64,000 nucleotides of DNA, taken from positions 1 through 64,000 of the forward strand of contig DATBIR010000147.1 in NCBI GenBank assembly GCA_036556825.1, read 5' to 3'. This document shows positions 17,344 to 25,943 of this stretch, one piece after another. Below the pieces are notes generated by a model. It did no database searches and was not told the origin of the DNA. It saw nothing but the letters and a program-made list of their open reading frames with translations. Within the stretch, counting starts at the first letter, position 1, and each line of letters starts with the position of its first letter. The DNA comes from JAJKJG01 sp036556825 (lineage in GTDB: Bacteria > Pseudomonadota > Alphaproteobacteria > Rhizobiales > Beijerinckiaceae). The position numbers and the translations under genes are program-made.

Positions 17344-17371
17344 TTGCCAAGGCGCGAATTCGAGATATAAA
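17344..17371 (+). promoter_or_regulatory. Promoter of the sahR-metF-metH operon
   Basis: TTGCCA (17344-17349) and TATAAA (17366-17371) are 16 bp apart, with the -10 box inside the left arm of the palindromic operator. The position 35 bp upstream of ATG 17406 fits a short leader. A repressor bound here would block RNA polymerase. Confidence 0.6.
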
Positions 17372-17384
17372 GATATCTTTATAT
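17365..17384 (+). promoter_or_regulatory. 20-bp perfect palindromic operator, probable SahR site
   Basis: ATATAAAGATATCTTTATAT is a perfect 10+10 inverted repeat with no spacer, strikingly AT-rich in a GC-rich genome. It overlaps the -10 box and ends 21 bp before the regulator's start codon. An ArsR-family dimer binding its own promoter is the expected arrangement, and SahR-type regulators of methionine-cycle genes bind palindromes of this general kind. Binding itself is inferred. Confidence 0.75.
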
Positions 17385-17405
17385 GTATTTGGCATGGTTT
17401 GAAGC

Positions 17406-18410
17406 ATGACCGACGGCACCCTTGGCCTGAACGAGACGCTGACCACCTTGCGCGCCGCCGCCGAGGAGACCCGGCTGCGTATTCTCGCGCTGCTGGCGGA
17501 AGGCGAGCTGACCGTCTCCGATCTCACCGACATCCTCGGCCAGTCGCAGCCGCGGATCTCGCGCCATCTCAAGCTCCTCGTCGGGGCGGGGCTGGTCGAG
17601 CGTCATCGGGAAGGCGCGTGGGCGTTCTTCAGGCTGGCGGAGCAGGGCGCTGCGGGCATTCTGCGTCCCATTCTGGCAACCGTCGATCGGGCCGACCCGC
17701 GCGTCGCCGCTGATTGCGAGCGGCTCGCGGCCGTGCGCCAGCAGAGGGCGCAGGCCGCGCAGGAATTCTTTGCCCGGCTCGCGCCCGAATGGGACCGGCT
17801 GCGTTCGCTGCAGGCGCCCGAAACGCTGGTCGAGAGCGCGATCGTCGACGGGCTCGGGGCGAGGCCAATCCACAACCTGCTCGACCTCGGCACCGGCACC
17901 GGTCGCATGTTGCAGCTGCTTGGACCGCGCGCCGCGCGCGCCGTCGGTCTCGACGCCAACCACGCCATGTTGTCCGTGGCCCGCGCCAACCTGGAGCGGG
18001 CGGGCGTGCGCGCCGAATTGAGGCAAGGCGACATCTATGCGCCTCCGTTCGCGCGCGGCTCCTTCGATCTCGTCGTGATCCATCAGGTGCTGCACTACCT
18101 CGACGACCCGGCGCGGGCGCTGCGCGAGGCGGCGCATCTCGTGGCGCCAGGCGGACGCCTGCTCGTGGTCGATTTCGCGCCGCACGGCCTCGAATTCCTG
18201 CGCGAGAGCCAGGCCCACCGGCGCCTCGGCTTTGCGCGCGAGCAGGTCGCCGGGTGGCTGCAGGAGTCCGGGCTCGACTGCACGCTGACGCGCGAGTTGG
18301 CGCCGCCGAACAAGGCCGCTGACCAGCTCACGGTGACGCTCTGGCTCGGGCAGGACCGCCGCGTCGTCACCGATTGGCCGCTGGCCGCTTCCAACCGCGA
18401 GGTCGCCTGA
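17406..18410 (+). CDS. sahR: SahR-type ArsR-family regulator fused to a SAM methyltransferase-like domain
   Basis: A 334-residue two-domain protein. Residues 1-95 form an ArsR winged helix-turn-helix (ETRLRILALLAEGELTVSDL, then LGQSQPRISRHLKLLVGAGL). Residues about 110-320 form a class I methyltransferase fold with the SAM/SAH loop LLDLGTGTGRMLQLL and a second motif DLVVIHQVLHYLDDP. In the SahR family the methyltransferase-like domain senses S-adenosylhomocysteine and releases DNA, inducing methionine-cycle genes. The downstream metF and metH genes and the palindromic operator fit this exactly. The stop overlaps metF by one base (TGATG). Whether the domain still has methyltransferase activity is unknown. 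Confidence 0.85.
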   Translation: MTDGTLGLNETLTTLRAAAEETRLRILALLAEGELTVSDLTDILGQSQPRISRHLKLLVGAGLVERHREGAWAFFRLAEQGAAGILRPILATVDRADPRVAADCERLAAVRQQRAQAAQEFFARLAPEWDRLRSLQAPETLVESAIVDGLGARPIHNLLDLGTGTGRMLQLLGPRAARAVGLDANHAMLSVARANLERAGVRAELRQGDIYAPPFARGSFDLVVIHQVLHYLDDPARALREAAHLVAPGGRLLVVDFAPHGLEFLRESQAHRRLGFAREQVAGWLQESGLDCTLTRELAPPNKAADQLTVTLWLGQDRRVVTDWPLAASNREVA

Positions 18411-19321
18411 TGACCACCTTCCGCCTGAGCCGGCACAGCGCCCGCCCGGTCCGCGTCTCGTTCGAGTTCTTTCCGCCGAAGACGGATGAGATGGAAGCGA
18501 CGCTCTGGTCCTCGATCGAGCGCCTGGCGCCGCTCAACCCGCACTTCGTCTCGGTCACTTACGGCGCCGGCGGCTCGACGCGCGAGCGCACGCACGCCAC
18601 CGTGGCGCGCATCCTGAAGGAGACGCCGCTCAAGCCCGCGGCGCACCTGACCTGCGTCGCGGCCACGAAGGAGGACGTCCACGAGGTCGTCCGCGGCTAC
18701 TGGGATTGCGGCGTGCGCCACATCGTGGCCTTGCGCGGCGATCCGGCGGCGGGGCTCGGCGCCAGATACGAGCCGCATCCCGGCGGCTACGCGCAGAGCT
18801 GCGATCTCGTCGCCGGCATCAGATCGGTCGGCGACTTCGAGGTCTCGGTATCGGCCTACCCGGAAAAACATCCGGAATCGCCTTCGCTCGATGCTGATCT
18901 CGACGTGCTCGAGGCCAAGGTCGACGCCGGCGCGACCCGCGCCATCACCCAGTTCTTCTTCGACAACGACCTTTACTTCCGCTACCTCGACAAGGTCCGC
19001 GGCCGGGGCATCGACATTCCTGTCGTGCCGGGCATCCTGCCAGTGCAGAATTTCAAGCAAGCCGCCAACTTTGCCGCGAGGGCCGGTGCCAGCATTCCCA
19101 GTTGGCTGGCGCACCGCTTCGACGGGCTCGAGCAGGACATCGAGACGCGCAAGCTGATCGCCGCCGCCGTTACCGCCGAGCAGGTCATCGACCTGGTCGA
19201 TCAAGGCGTCACCGACTTCCACTTCTATACCATGAACCGCGCTGATCTCGTCTATGCGATTTGTCATTTGCTGGGCCTGCGCGCGCAGCCACGGCCGACG
19301 AGCGAGAAGGCAGCGGCGTGA
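18410..19321 (+). CDS. metF: Methylenetetrahydrofolate reductase [NAD(P)H]
   Basis: A 303-residue FAD-dependent TIM-barrel enzyme reducing 5,10-methylene-THF to 5-methyl-THF, the methyl donor for MetH. The N-terminal VSFEFFPPKTDEM carries the catalytic Glu. Further family blocks are VSVTYGAGGSTRERT, HLTCVAATKEDV, IVALRGDPAAG and ITQFFFDND. Start ATG 18410 overlaps the regulator's stop by one base; an extension upstream in this frame would run inside sahR and is unconserved. The stop overlaps metH GTG 19318 by 4 bp. Regulation by SahR through the shared promoter is expected. Confidence 0.96.
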   Translation: MTTFRLSRHSARPVRVSFEFFPPKTDEMEATLWSSIERLAPLNPHFVSVTYGAGGSTRERTHATVARILKETPLKPAAHLTCVAATKEDVHEVVRGYWDCGVRHIVALRGDPAAGLGARYEPHPGGYAQSCDLVAGIRSVGDFEVSVSAYPEKHPESPSLDADLDVLEAKVDAGATRAITQFFFDNDLYFRYLDKVRGRGIDIPVVPGILPVQNFKQAANFAARAGASIPSWLAHRFDGLEQDIETRKLIAAAVTAEQVIDLVDQGVTDFHFYTMNRADLVYAICHLLGLRAQPRPTSEKAAA

Positions 19322-22300
19322 CAGCCATGATCGACATCAGACTCGCCGACGGCACCGAGATCGAAAAGGCGCTGCGCGCCCTCGCGGCCGAGCGCATCCT
19401 CGTGCTCGACGGCGCCATGGGCACGGAAATCCAGGCGCTGAAACTCTCGGAAGAGGCGTTTCGCGGCGAACGTTTCCGCGACCATGGCCACGATCTGCGC
19501 GGCAACAACGACCTCCTGATCCTTACGCAGCCCGATGCGATCCGCGAGATCCACCTTAACTATTTCCGCGCCGGCGCCGACATCGTCGAGACCAACACCT
19601 TCTCGAGCACCTCGATCGCCCAGGCCGATTACGGCCTCCAGGCGGTCGTCTACGATCTCAACCGCGAGGGCGCCCGTCTGTGCCGCGAGGCCGCCATGCT
19701 GGCCCAGAAGGAGGACGGCCGGCGCCGCTTCGTCGCCGGCGCCGTCGGGCCCACCAACCGCACCTTGTCGATCTCGCCCGAGGTCAACAACCCGGGCTAC
19801 CGCGCCGTAACTTTCGACGAGGTGCGCGATGCCTATGCCGAGCAGGTGAGGGGACTCGTCGACGGCGGCGCCGAGATCATCCTGATCGAAACCGTTTTCG
19901 ACACGCTCAACGCCAAGGCGGCCATCGTCGCGGCGCAGCAGGTATTCGCGGAGCGCGGCGTCCGGTTGCCGATCATGGTTTCGGGCACGATCACCGATCT
20001 GTCCGGCCGCACCCTGTCCGGCCAGACGCCGACGGCGTTCTGGCACTCCGTGCGCCACGCCGCGCCGGTCACCATCGGCCTCAATTGCGCGCTCGGCGCG
20101 CGCGAGATGCGCGCCCACATCCAGGAAATCGGCAAGGTCGCCGACACGCTGGTCTGCGCCTATCCCAATGCCGGCCTGCCCAACGAGTTCGGCCTCTATG
20201 ACGAGAGCCCTGAAGCGACGGCGGCGATGCTTGGCGAGTTCGCCGAGGCAGGTCTCGTGAATGTGGTCGGAGGCTGTTGCGGCACCACGCCGGCGCATAT
20301 CCGCGCCATCGCGCAGGCGGTCGCCGGCAAGAAGCCGCGCCCGCTTCCGGAGATGCGGCCACTGATGCGCCTGTCCGGCCTCGAGCCATTCACGCTCACG
20401 CCCGACATTCCGTTCGTCAATGTCGGCGAGCGGACCAACGTCACCGGCTCGGCCAAGTTCCGCAAGCTGATCAAGAACGGCGAGTTCGCGGCGGCGCTCG
20501 ACGTGGCGCGCGAGCAGGTGGCGAGCGGCGCGCAGGTGATCGACGTGAACATGGACGAGGGCCTTCTCGATTCCGAGAAGGCGATGGTCGAGTTCCTCAA
20601 CCTCGTCGCCGGCGAGCCGGACATCGCACGCGTGCCGGTGATGGTGGATTCGTCGAAATTCCACGTCATCGAGGCCGGCCTCAAATGCCTTCAGGGCAAG
20701 GCGATCGTGAACTCGATCTCGCTCAAGGAAGGCGAGGAGAAGTTCATCGCCGAGGCCCGGGTGTGCCGCGCCTACGGCGCCGCCGTGGTGGTGATGGCCT
20801 TCGACGAGCAGGGCCAGGCCGACACGCGCGAGCGCAAGGTCGCGATCTGCACGCGCGCCTACGGGATCCTCACGGAGCAGGTCGGCCTCCCGCCGGAAGA
20901 CATCATCTTCGACCCGAATATCTTTGCCGTTGCCACCGGCATCGAGGAGCACAACGGCTACGGCGTCGCCTTCATCGAGGCGATCCGGCAGATCCGCGCA
21001 GACCTGGCGCACGTGCACATCTCCGGCGGCGTGTCCAACCTGTCGTTCGCGTTCCGCGGCAACGAGCCGGTGCGCGAGGCGATGCACTCCGTCTTCCTCT
21101 TTCACGCGATCCGCGCCGGTATGGACATGGGCATCGTCAATGCCGGCCAGCTCGCCGTGTATGACGAGATCGATCCGGAGCTGCGCGAGCTGTGCGAGGA
21201 CGTGGTCCTCAATCGCCGGTCGGATGCCACCGAGCGCCTGCTCGAGGCGGCGCCGCGTTTCAAGGGGGACGGAGCCGGCGCCACGAAGATCGCCGATCTC
21301 GAATGGCGCTCATGGCCCGTGGGCAAGCGCCTCGAGCACGCGCTCGTCAACGGCATCACGGAATTCATCGAGGCCGACGTCGAGGAGGCGCGTGGAGAGG
21401 CGGAGCGGCCGCTGCACGTGATCGAAGGTCCACTGATGGCGGGCATGAACGTGGTCGGCGATTTGTTCGGCTCGGGAAAGATGTTCCTGCCGCAGGTGGT
21501 CAAGTCGGCGCGCGTGATGAAGCAGGCGGTGGCCTACCTGATGCCGTTCATGGAGGCCGAGAAGGACGCGACGGGGCTGAGCGCGCGCCCAGCGGCCGGC
21601 AAGATCGTGATGGCAACCGTGAAGGGCGATGTGCACGACATCGGCAAGAACATCGTCGGCGTCGTGCTCGGCTGCAACAATTACCAGGTGATCGACCTCG
21701 GCGTGATGGTGCCGGCCCAGAAGATCCTCGAGACGGCGCGCAAGGAAAAGGCCGACATTATCGGCCTCTCCGGGCTGATCACCCCGTCGCTCGACGAGAT
21801 GGCCTTCGTCGCCGGCGAGATGGAGCGCGAAGGGTTCGATATCCCGCTCCTGATCGGCGGCGCCACGACCAGCCGCGTCCACACGGCCGTCAAGATCCAC
21901 CCGAATTACGAGCGCGGTCAGGCGATCTATGTCGCCGATGCGAGCCGCGCCGTCGGGGTGGTCTCGAGCCTGCTCTCTCCGGAAGGCAAGGCGCCTTACG
22001 TCGATACGGTACGGGCCGAATACCGAAAGGTGGCAGAGGCGCATGCGCGATCGGAAGCCGACAAGCAGCGCCTGCCGCTGGACAAGGCGCGCGCCAGCCG
22101 CATGAAGATCGACTGGGCGGCGTATCAGCCGCCCAAGCCGACCTTCGCGGGCACGCGCGTCTTCCGCACCTACGATGTCGCCGAACTCGTCCCGTATATC
22201 GACTGGACGCCCTTCTTTCAGACCTGGGAGCTGAAGGGCCGCTTCCCGGCGATCCTCGAGGACGAGAAGCAGGGCGCGGCGGCGCGGCAGCTCTACGAGG

Positions 22301-23076
22301 ATGCGCAGGGCATGCTACGCCAGATCGTCGAGGAGCGCTGGTTCAATCCCAAGGCGGTGATCGGCTTCTGGCCGGCCAACGCGGTCGGCGACGACATGCG
22401 CCTGTTCACCGGCGAGAGCCGCTCGCACGAGCTGGCGACCTTCCATGGCCTGCGCCAGCAGCTTTCGAAGCGCGACGGCCGCCCCAACCTGTGCATCTCG
22501 GATTTTCTGGCGCCGGCCGAGACGGGGCTGGCCGATTACATCGGCGCCTTCGTGGTGACGGCCGGCATCGAGGAGGTGCGCATCGCCGAAAAGTTCGAGC
22601 GCGCCAACGACGACTACCGCTCGATCCTGGTGAAGGCGCTGGCCGACCGCATCGCCGAAGCTCTCGCCGAGCGCATGCACGAGCGCGTGCGCAAGGAATT
22701 CTGGGCCTATGCGGCCGACGAGAACCTCACCCACGAGGATCTGATCCGCGAGGAGTATCGCGGCATCCGTCCGGCGCCCGGCTATCCGGCACAGCCCGAC
22801 CACACCGAGAAAACGACGATCTTCCGCCTGCTCGAGGCCGAGCGGCGCATCGGCGTCAAGCTCACCGAGAGCTACGCCATGTGGCCGGGCTCGTCGGTGT
22901 CGGGCCTCTATCTCGCACACCCCGAAGCGCATTATTTCGGCGTCGCCAAGGTCGAGCGCGACCAGGTCGAGGACTATGCGGCGCGCAAGGCTATGAGCAT
23001 CGCCGAGGTCGAGCGCTGGCTATCGCCGATCCTCAACTACGATCCGGCAAATTACCGGCTCGAGGCGGCGGAGTGA
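19318..23076 (+). CDS. metH: Cobalamin-dependent methionine synthase
   Basis: A 1252-residue four-module enzyme that moves the methyl group of 5-methyl-THF to homocysteine through methylcobalamin. The homocysteine-binding module (about 15-340) has zinc ligands Cys257, Cys320 and Cys321 (VGGCCGTTPAHI). The pterin-binding module (about 365-630) follows. The B12 module (about 660-900) has the lower-ligand motif DVHDIG with His773. The activation module (about 910-1245) has VRKEFWAY and ESYAMWPGSSVSGLYL. GTG 19318 overlaps metF by 4 bp; ATG 19327 is an alternative. The protein has full length and all key residues. I see no cobalamin riboswitch in front of the operon, so control is probably through SahR. 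Confidence 0.97.
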   Translation: MTAMIDIRLADGTEIEKALRALAAERILVLDGAMGTEIQALKLSEEAFRGERFRDHGHDLRGNNDLLILTQPDAIREIHLNYFRAGADIVETNTFSSTSIAQADYGLQAVVYDLNREGARLCREAAMLAQKEDGRRRFVAGAVGPTNRTLSISPEVNNPGYRAVTFDEVRDAYAEQVRGLVDGGAEIILIETVFDTLNAKAAIVAAQQVFAERGVRLPIMVSGTITDLSGRTLSGQTPTAFWHSVRHAAPVTIGLNCALGAREMRAHIQEIGKVADTLVCAYPNAGLPNEFGLYDESPEATAAMLGEFAEAGLVNVVGGCCGTTPAHIRAIAQAVAGKKPRPLPEMRPLMRLSGLEPFTLTPDIPFVNVGERTNVTGSAKFRKLIKNGEFAAALDVAREQVASGAQVIDVNMDEGLLDSEKAMVEFLNLVAGEPDIARVPVMVDSSKFHVIEAGLKCLQGKAIVNSISLKEGEEKFIAEARVCRAYGAAVVVMAFDEQGQADTRERKVAICTRAYGILTEQVGLPPEDIIFDPNIFAVATGIEEHNGYGVAFIEAIRQIRADLAHVHISGGVSNLSFAFRGNEPVREAMHSVFLFHAIRAGMDMGIVNAGQLAVYDEIDPELRELCEDVVLNRRSDATERLLEAAPRFKGDGAGATKIADLEWRSWPVGKRLEHALVNGITEFIEADVEEARGEAERPLHVIEGPLMAGMNVVGDLFGSGKMFLPQVVKSARVMKQAVAYLMPFMEAEKDATGLSARPAAGKIVMATVKGDVHDIGKNIVGVVLGCNNYQVIDLGVMVPAQKILETARKEKADIIGLSGLITPSLDEMAFVAGEMEREGFDIPLLIGGATTSRVHTAVKIHPNYERGQAIYVADASRAVGVVSSLLSPEGKAPYVDTVRAEYRKVAEAHARSEADKQRLPLDKARASRMKIDWAAYQPPKPTFAGTRVFRTYDVAELVPYIDWTPFFQTWELKGRFPAILEDEKQGAAARQLYEDAQGMLRQIVEERWFNPKAVIGFWPANAVGDDMRLFTGESRSHELATFHGLRQQLSKRDGRPNLCISDFLAPAETGLADYIGAFVVTAGIEEVRIAEKFERANDDYRSILVKALADRIAEALAERMHERVRKEFWAYAADENLTHEDLIREEYRGIRPAPGYPAQPDHTEKTTIFRLLEAERRIGVKLTESYAMWPGSSVSGLYLAHPEAHYFGVAKVERDQVEDYAARKAMSIAEVERWLSPILNYDPANYRLEAAE

Positions 23077-23134
23077 CGGCGCATGCGGTGGTGGTGAGCC
23101 CGATCCATCCGCAACCGATCCGGAGAAAGCGGAA

Positions 23135-23153
23135 GTGAAAGAGGCGCTTTCAC
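23135..23153. terminator. Hairpin between convergent metH and thiE
   Basis: GTGAAAG (23135-23141) pairs with CTTTCAC (23147-23153) around a 5-nt loop in the 102-bp gap between convergent genes. There is no T-run on either strand, so it is only a candidate bidirectional stop. Confidence 0.35.
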
Positions 23154-23178
23154 ATGTGCGCGCGGCTGCGCCAAAAGC

Positions 23179-23787
23179 TCAGCAGCGCTGAACCAGCTCC
23201 AGCCAGTCGCGCACGCGCCCATCGGGATCGGCATTCTGCGTCACGTCGCTGACGACGGCGATCGAATCGGCGCCGGCAGCGAATACGGCCGGCGCGCGCT
23301 CGAGCGTGATGCCGCCGATGGCGACGAGCGGCATGCTGCCGACGCGCTGCTTCCATAAGCCGATGCGCTCCAGACCTTGCGGCCCGAATCGCATCGCCTT
23401 GAGAGTGGTCGGGTAGATCGGCCCGAGGGCGACGTAGTCTGGCCTATGGCGCAGCGCGGTGGCGAGCTCGTCGTCGTCATGCGTGGAGAGGCCGAGCGTG
23501 AGCCCGGCCGCGCGGATCGCCTGGACGTCCGCCTCCGCCAGGTCTTCCTGCCCGAGATGCACGTGCCGCGCGCCAGCCTCGATCGCGGCGTGCCAGTAAT
23601 CGTTGACGATCAGCTCCGTGCGCGTGCCGCGCGTCAGGGCGACGGCGTCGCGCACGAGCGCCAGCGCCGCGTCGGGCGAGAGATCCTTGGCGCGCAGCTG
23701 CACGGTGCCGACGCCGAGCCGGACCAGGCGGTCGATCCAGGCCAGGCTGTCGACGATCGGATAGAAACGGTCAGGATGTTGCCGCAT
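23179..23787 (-). CDS. thiE: Thiamine phosphate synthase
   Basis: A 202-residue TIM-barrel enzyme joining HMP-pyrophosphate and the thiazole phosphate carboxylate to thiamine phosphate. Family segments seen are FYPIVDSLAWIDRLVRLGVG, VQLRAKDL, ELIVNDYWHAAIEAGARHVH, LGQEDLAEAD, DYVALGPIYPTTLKAM and PLVAIGGITLERA. VQLRAKD and IVNDYW differ slightly from the usual (V/I)QLR-K and (I)INDR, typical of alphaproteobacterial ThiE. It overlaps thiG by 17 bp and is the last gene of the riboswitch-controlled operon. Confidence 0.93.
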   Translation of the reverse strand: MRQHPDRFYPIVDSLAWIDRLVRLGVGTVQLRAKDLSPDAALALVRDAVALTRGTRTELIVNDYWHAAIEAGARHVHLGQEDLAEADVQAIRAAGLTLGLSTHDDDELATALRHRPDYVALGPIYPTTLKAMRFGPQGLERIGLWKQRVGSMPLVAIGGITLERAPAVFAAGADSIAVVSDVTQNADPDGRVRDWLELVQRC

Positions 23788-24553
23788 GCCAGAACGGCGT
23801 CCCTACGACCGGCGTTGACGGAGAGGCGAAGTCGCGCGCGTCCATCAGGCCGGCCTCGTAGCCGAGGCGGCCGGCCTCGACGGCGAGCTTGAATCCGCGC
23901 GCCATCGCGACCGGATCCTGCGCCTTGGCGACCGCGGTGTTGAGCAGCACCGCATCAAAACCCATCTCGAGCGCCGCGGCCGCGTGCGAGGGCGCGCCGA
24001 GGCCCGCGTCGATGATCATCGGCACGTCCGGAAAGCGGGCGCGCAGCGTCTTCAGGAGATATGGGTTGAGAAGGCCCCTGGCGCTGCCGATGGGCGACGC
24101 CCATGGCATCACGACCTGGCAGCCGGCGTCGATCAGCCGCCCCACCACGGTGAGGTCTTCGGTGCAGTAGGGAAACACCTCGAAACCGTCGCGCGCGAGG
24201 ATGTCGGCTGCCTCGACCAGCCCGACCACGTCCGGCTGCAGCGTCTCGTCGTCGCCGATCACCTCGAGCTTGACCCACGGCGTGTTGAACAGCTCGCGCG
24301 CCATCTGCGCCGTGGTGACCGCCTCGCGCACGCTGCGGCAGCCGGCGGTGTTGGGCAGCACCTTGACGCCGAGCGACGAGATGATCTGCCAGAACGCGTT
24401 GCCCGCCTTGCCGCCGGCCGCTTCGCGGCGCAGCGAGACAGTGACGATCTCGGCGCCCGAGGCGCGAATCGCCTCCTCCATGATGGCGGGAGAGGGATAG
24501 AGCGCGGTTCCGACCAGCAGCCGCGATCCGATGTCTTGTCCGTAGAGCTTCAT
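23771..24553 (-). CDS. thiG: Thiazole synthase
   Basis: A 260-residue TIM-barrel enzyme forming thiazole phosphate from deoxyxylulose phosphate, ThiS-thiocarboxylate and the glycine imine made by ThiO. Conserved pieces are SRLLVGTALYPSPAIMEEAI, LPNTAGCRSVREAVTTAQMA and WVKLEVIGDDETLQPDV, which contains the Schiff-base lysine. The C-terminal half has VMPWASPIGSARGLLNPYLL and DAGLGAPSHAAAALEMGFDA. It begins 23 bp after thiS and overlaps thiE. Length is normal. Confidence 0.96.
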   Translation of the reverse strand: MKLYGQDIGSRLLVGTALYPSPAIMEEAIRASGAEIVTVSLRREAAGGKAGNAFWQIISSLGVKVLPNTAGCRSVREAVTTAQMARELFNTPWVKLEVIGDDETLQPDVVGLVEAADILARDGFEVFPYCTEDLTVVGRLIDAGCQVVMPWASPIGSARGLLNPYLLKTLRARFPDVPMIIDAGLGAPSHAAAALEMGFDAVLLNTAVAKAQDPVAMARGFKLAVEAGRLGYEAGLMDARDFASPSTPVVGTPFWHAATS

Positions 24554-24576
24554 TGCATCTCCCGTCAGCCGTCTTG

Positions 24577-24774
24577 TTAGCCACCCTGGCGCGGCGTGAG
24601 GATTTCGATCCGATCACCGGCCTTGAGCTCGACCTCGTCCCAGCGCCGGCGCTGGACCACGTCGTGATTGACGGCCACGACCAGGAACTCGCCGTCGTAT
24701 TCGAGCTCCCGCAGCAGGGCCGGGATCGTGGTCGCGGCGACCTCCTGATGTTCGCCGTTGATGGTCAGGACCAT
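24577..24774 (-). CDS. thiS: Sulfur carrier protein ThiS
   Basis: A 65-residue ubiquitin-like protein ending in the required diglycine (PRQGG), which is adenylated and thiocarboxylated to carry sulfur to ThiG. It starts MVLTINGEHQEVAA; ATG at 24774-24772 overlaps the 3' end of thiO by 10 bp. Length is exactly that of the family. ThiF, which activates ThiS, is not in the window. Confidence 0.94.
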   Translation of the reverse strand: MVLTINGEHQEVAATTIPALLRELEYDGEFLVVAVNHDVVQRRRWDEVELKAGDRIEILTPRQGG

Positions 24775-25763
24775 CGCATCACCTCGTTGTCTCGCGTCCC
24801 GTGCCTTATGTAGTTCACGGTCAGCTCGGCCAAAGCCGGCGCGAGCAGGAAGCCATGGCGGTAAAGGCCATTGACGGCGATGCGCGCGCCGTCGACCCGG
24901 ATGCGCGGCGCGTGGTCGGGAAAGGCTGGGCGCAGGCCGGCGCCGAGCTCGACGATACGCGCCTCGCCGAAGGCGGGATGCACGGTATAGGCGGCCGTCA
25001 GCAGCTCCAGCGCCGAGCGCACGGTGACGGCCCCGCCGTCCTCGCTCTCGATCGTTGTCGCGCCGATAAGGTAACGGCCCTTGGGCCGCGGCACGATATA
25101 GAGCGGCCAGCGCGGATGGATCAGGCGAACCGGCCGCGACAAGGTCACGTCCGGCGTGTCGACGACGATGATCTCGCCGCGCACGCCGCGCAGATCCGGA
25201 AACACGTCGCGGGCGGCGAGGCCACGGCAGTCGATCACCGTGCCGTCGAGATCCCGCGGGTCGACCGTTTCGCCGAAACGGATCATTGCCCCGGCCGCTT
25301 CGAGTTGGCGGTGCAGCAGCGACAGCACGTGCCGCGGTTCGACATGCGCCTCGTCGGCGAAGAACAGGCCGTCCCGAAAGCGGCCCGCCAAAGCCGGCTC
25401 CAGTTCGCCGAGTCGGCGAGCGTCGACCCGCTCGTAACCCGAGGTGAGGCGGGCGAAGCGCTCGTAATCGGCGCGGTCGCGCGGATGCGCGACGACCAGA
25501 GAGCCGTTGCTGCACATGTCGGGCAGGTGCGCCCGCCACAGGTCCAGGGACCGGCGGCCGAGCCGCGTCACCACGGGCTCCGCCGTCTCCGCCTCGCAGT
25601 CGGGCGCCAGCATGCCGCCGGCCCAGTAGCCGGCCGCGTGGGCGTGGTTCGCATCGCCGCGCTCGAACACGGTCACCTTGTGGCCGGCCTTGGCGAAGAG
25701 CAGGGCCTGCCAGCTGCCGGCGACGCCTGCGCCGACAACGTTAACCGCCTGTGATTGCTGCAT
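24765..25763 (-). CDS. thiO: Glycine oxidase ThiO
   Basis: A 332-residue FAD-dependent amine oxidase of the DAO family that oxidises glycine to the imine used by ThiG. The N-terminal Rossmann FAD motif VNVVGAGVAGSWQALLFAKA is followed by AAGYWAGGMLAPDCEAE. The C-terminal FAD-contacting part GLYRHGFLLAPALAEL is present. ATG at 25763-25761 is chosen because the FAD motif starts a few residues later and GGAGG lies 7 nt upstream; the longer frame runs into the riboswitch. The ribosome binding site is the 3' end of the TPP riboswitch. Confidence 0.93.
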   Translation of the reverse strand: MQQSQAVNVVGAGVAGSWQALLFAKAGHKVTVFERGDANHAHAAGYWAGGMLAPDCEAETAEPVVTRLGRRSLDLWRAHLPDMCSNGSLVVAHPRDRADYERFARLTSGYERVDARRLGELEPALAGRFRDGLFFADEAHVEPRHVLSLLHRQLEAAGAMIRFGETVDPRDLDGTVIDCRGLAARDVFPDLRGVRGEIIVVDTPDVTLSRPVRLIHPRWPLYIVPRPKGRYLIGATTIESEDGGAVTVRSALELLTAAYTVHPAFGEARIVELGAGLRPAFPDHAPRIRVDGARIAVNGLYRHGFLLAPALAELTVNYIRHGTRDNEVMRWS

Positions 25764-25766
25764 TCC

Positions 25767-25898
25767 CGTCCCTCCGCCGATACGAATCGGATCAGGTTCA
25801 AAGGGTTCGGTGTCAAAGCACGGCCGGCGAAAGAGAAACCGCTTTCGGCAGTCCGTACCTCGATCCTTCCGTCTCAGCCCGGCAGGGCACCCCTCGGA
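25767..25898 (-). promoter_or_regulatory. TPP riboswitch (THI element)
   Basis: On the minus strand the conserved aptamer blocks appear in order: GAGGGGTGCCC, GGGCTGAGA, ACCCTTTGAACCTGATC, and GGCGGAGGGA. These form the pyrimidine-sensing and pyrophosphate-sensing helices of the thiamine pyrophosphate aptamer. Between GCTGAGA and ACCC lies a long insert (about 60 nt) that can extend helix P3. The last block contains the GGAGG that serves as the ribosome binding site of thiO, so ligand binding would close the site and reduce translation. Confidence 0.93.
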
Positions 25899-25943
25899 TG
25901 GCGTCAAAATGGGGCAGGACGGCCTGTGAAGCAAGTCCCGCGA

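Noticed and set aside
19264..21105. A 613-codon minus-strand frame inside metH
   Set aside because: It is the reverse-frame shadow of a highly conserved gene, rich in Asp/Arg/His without any recognisable motif.
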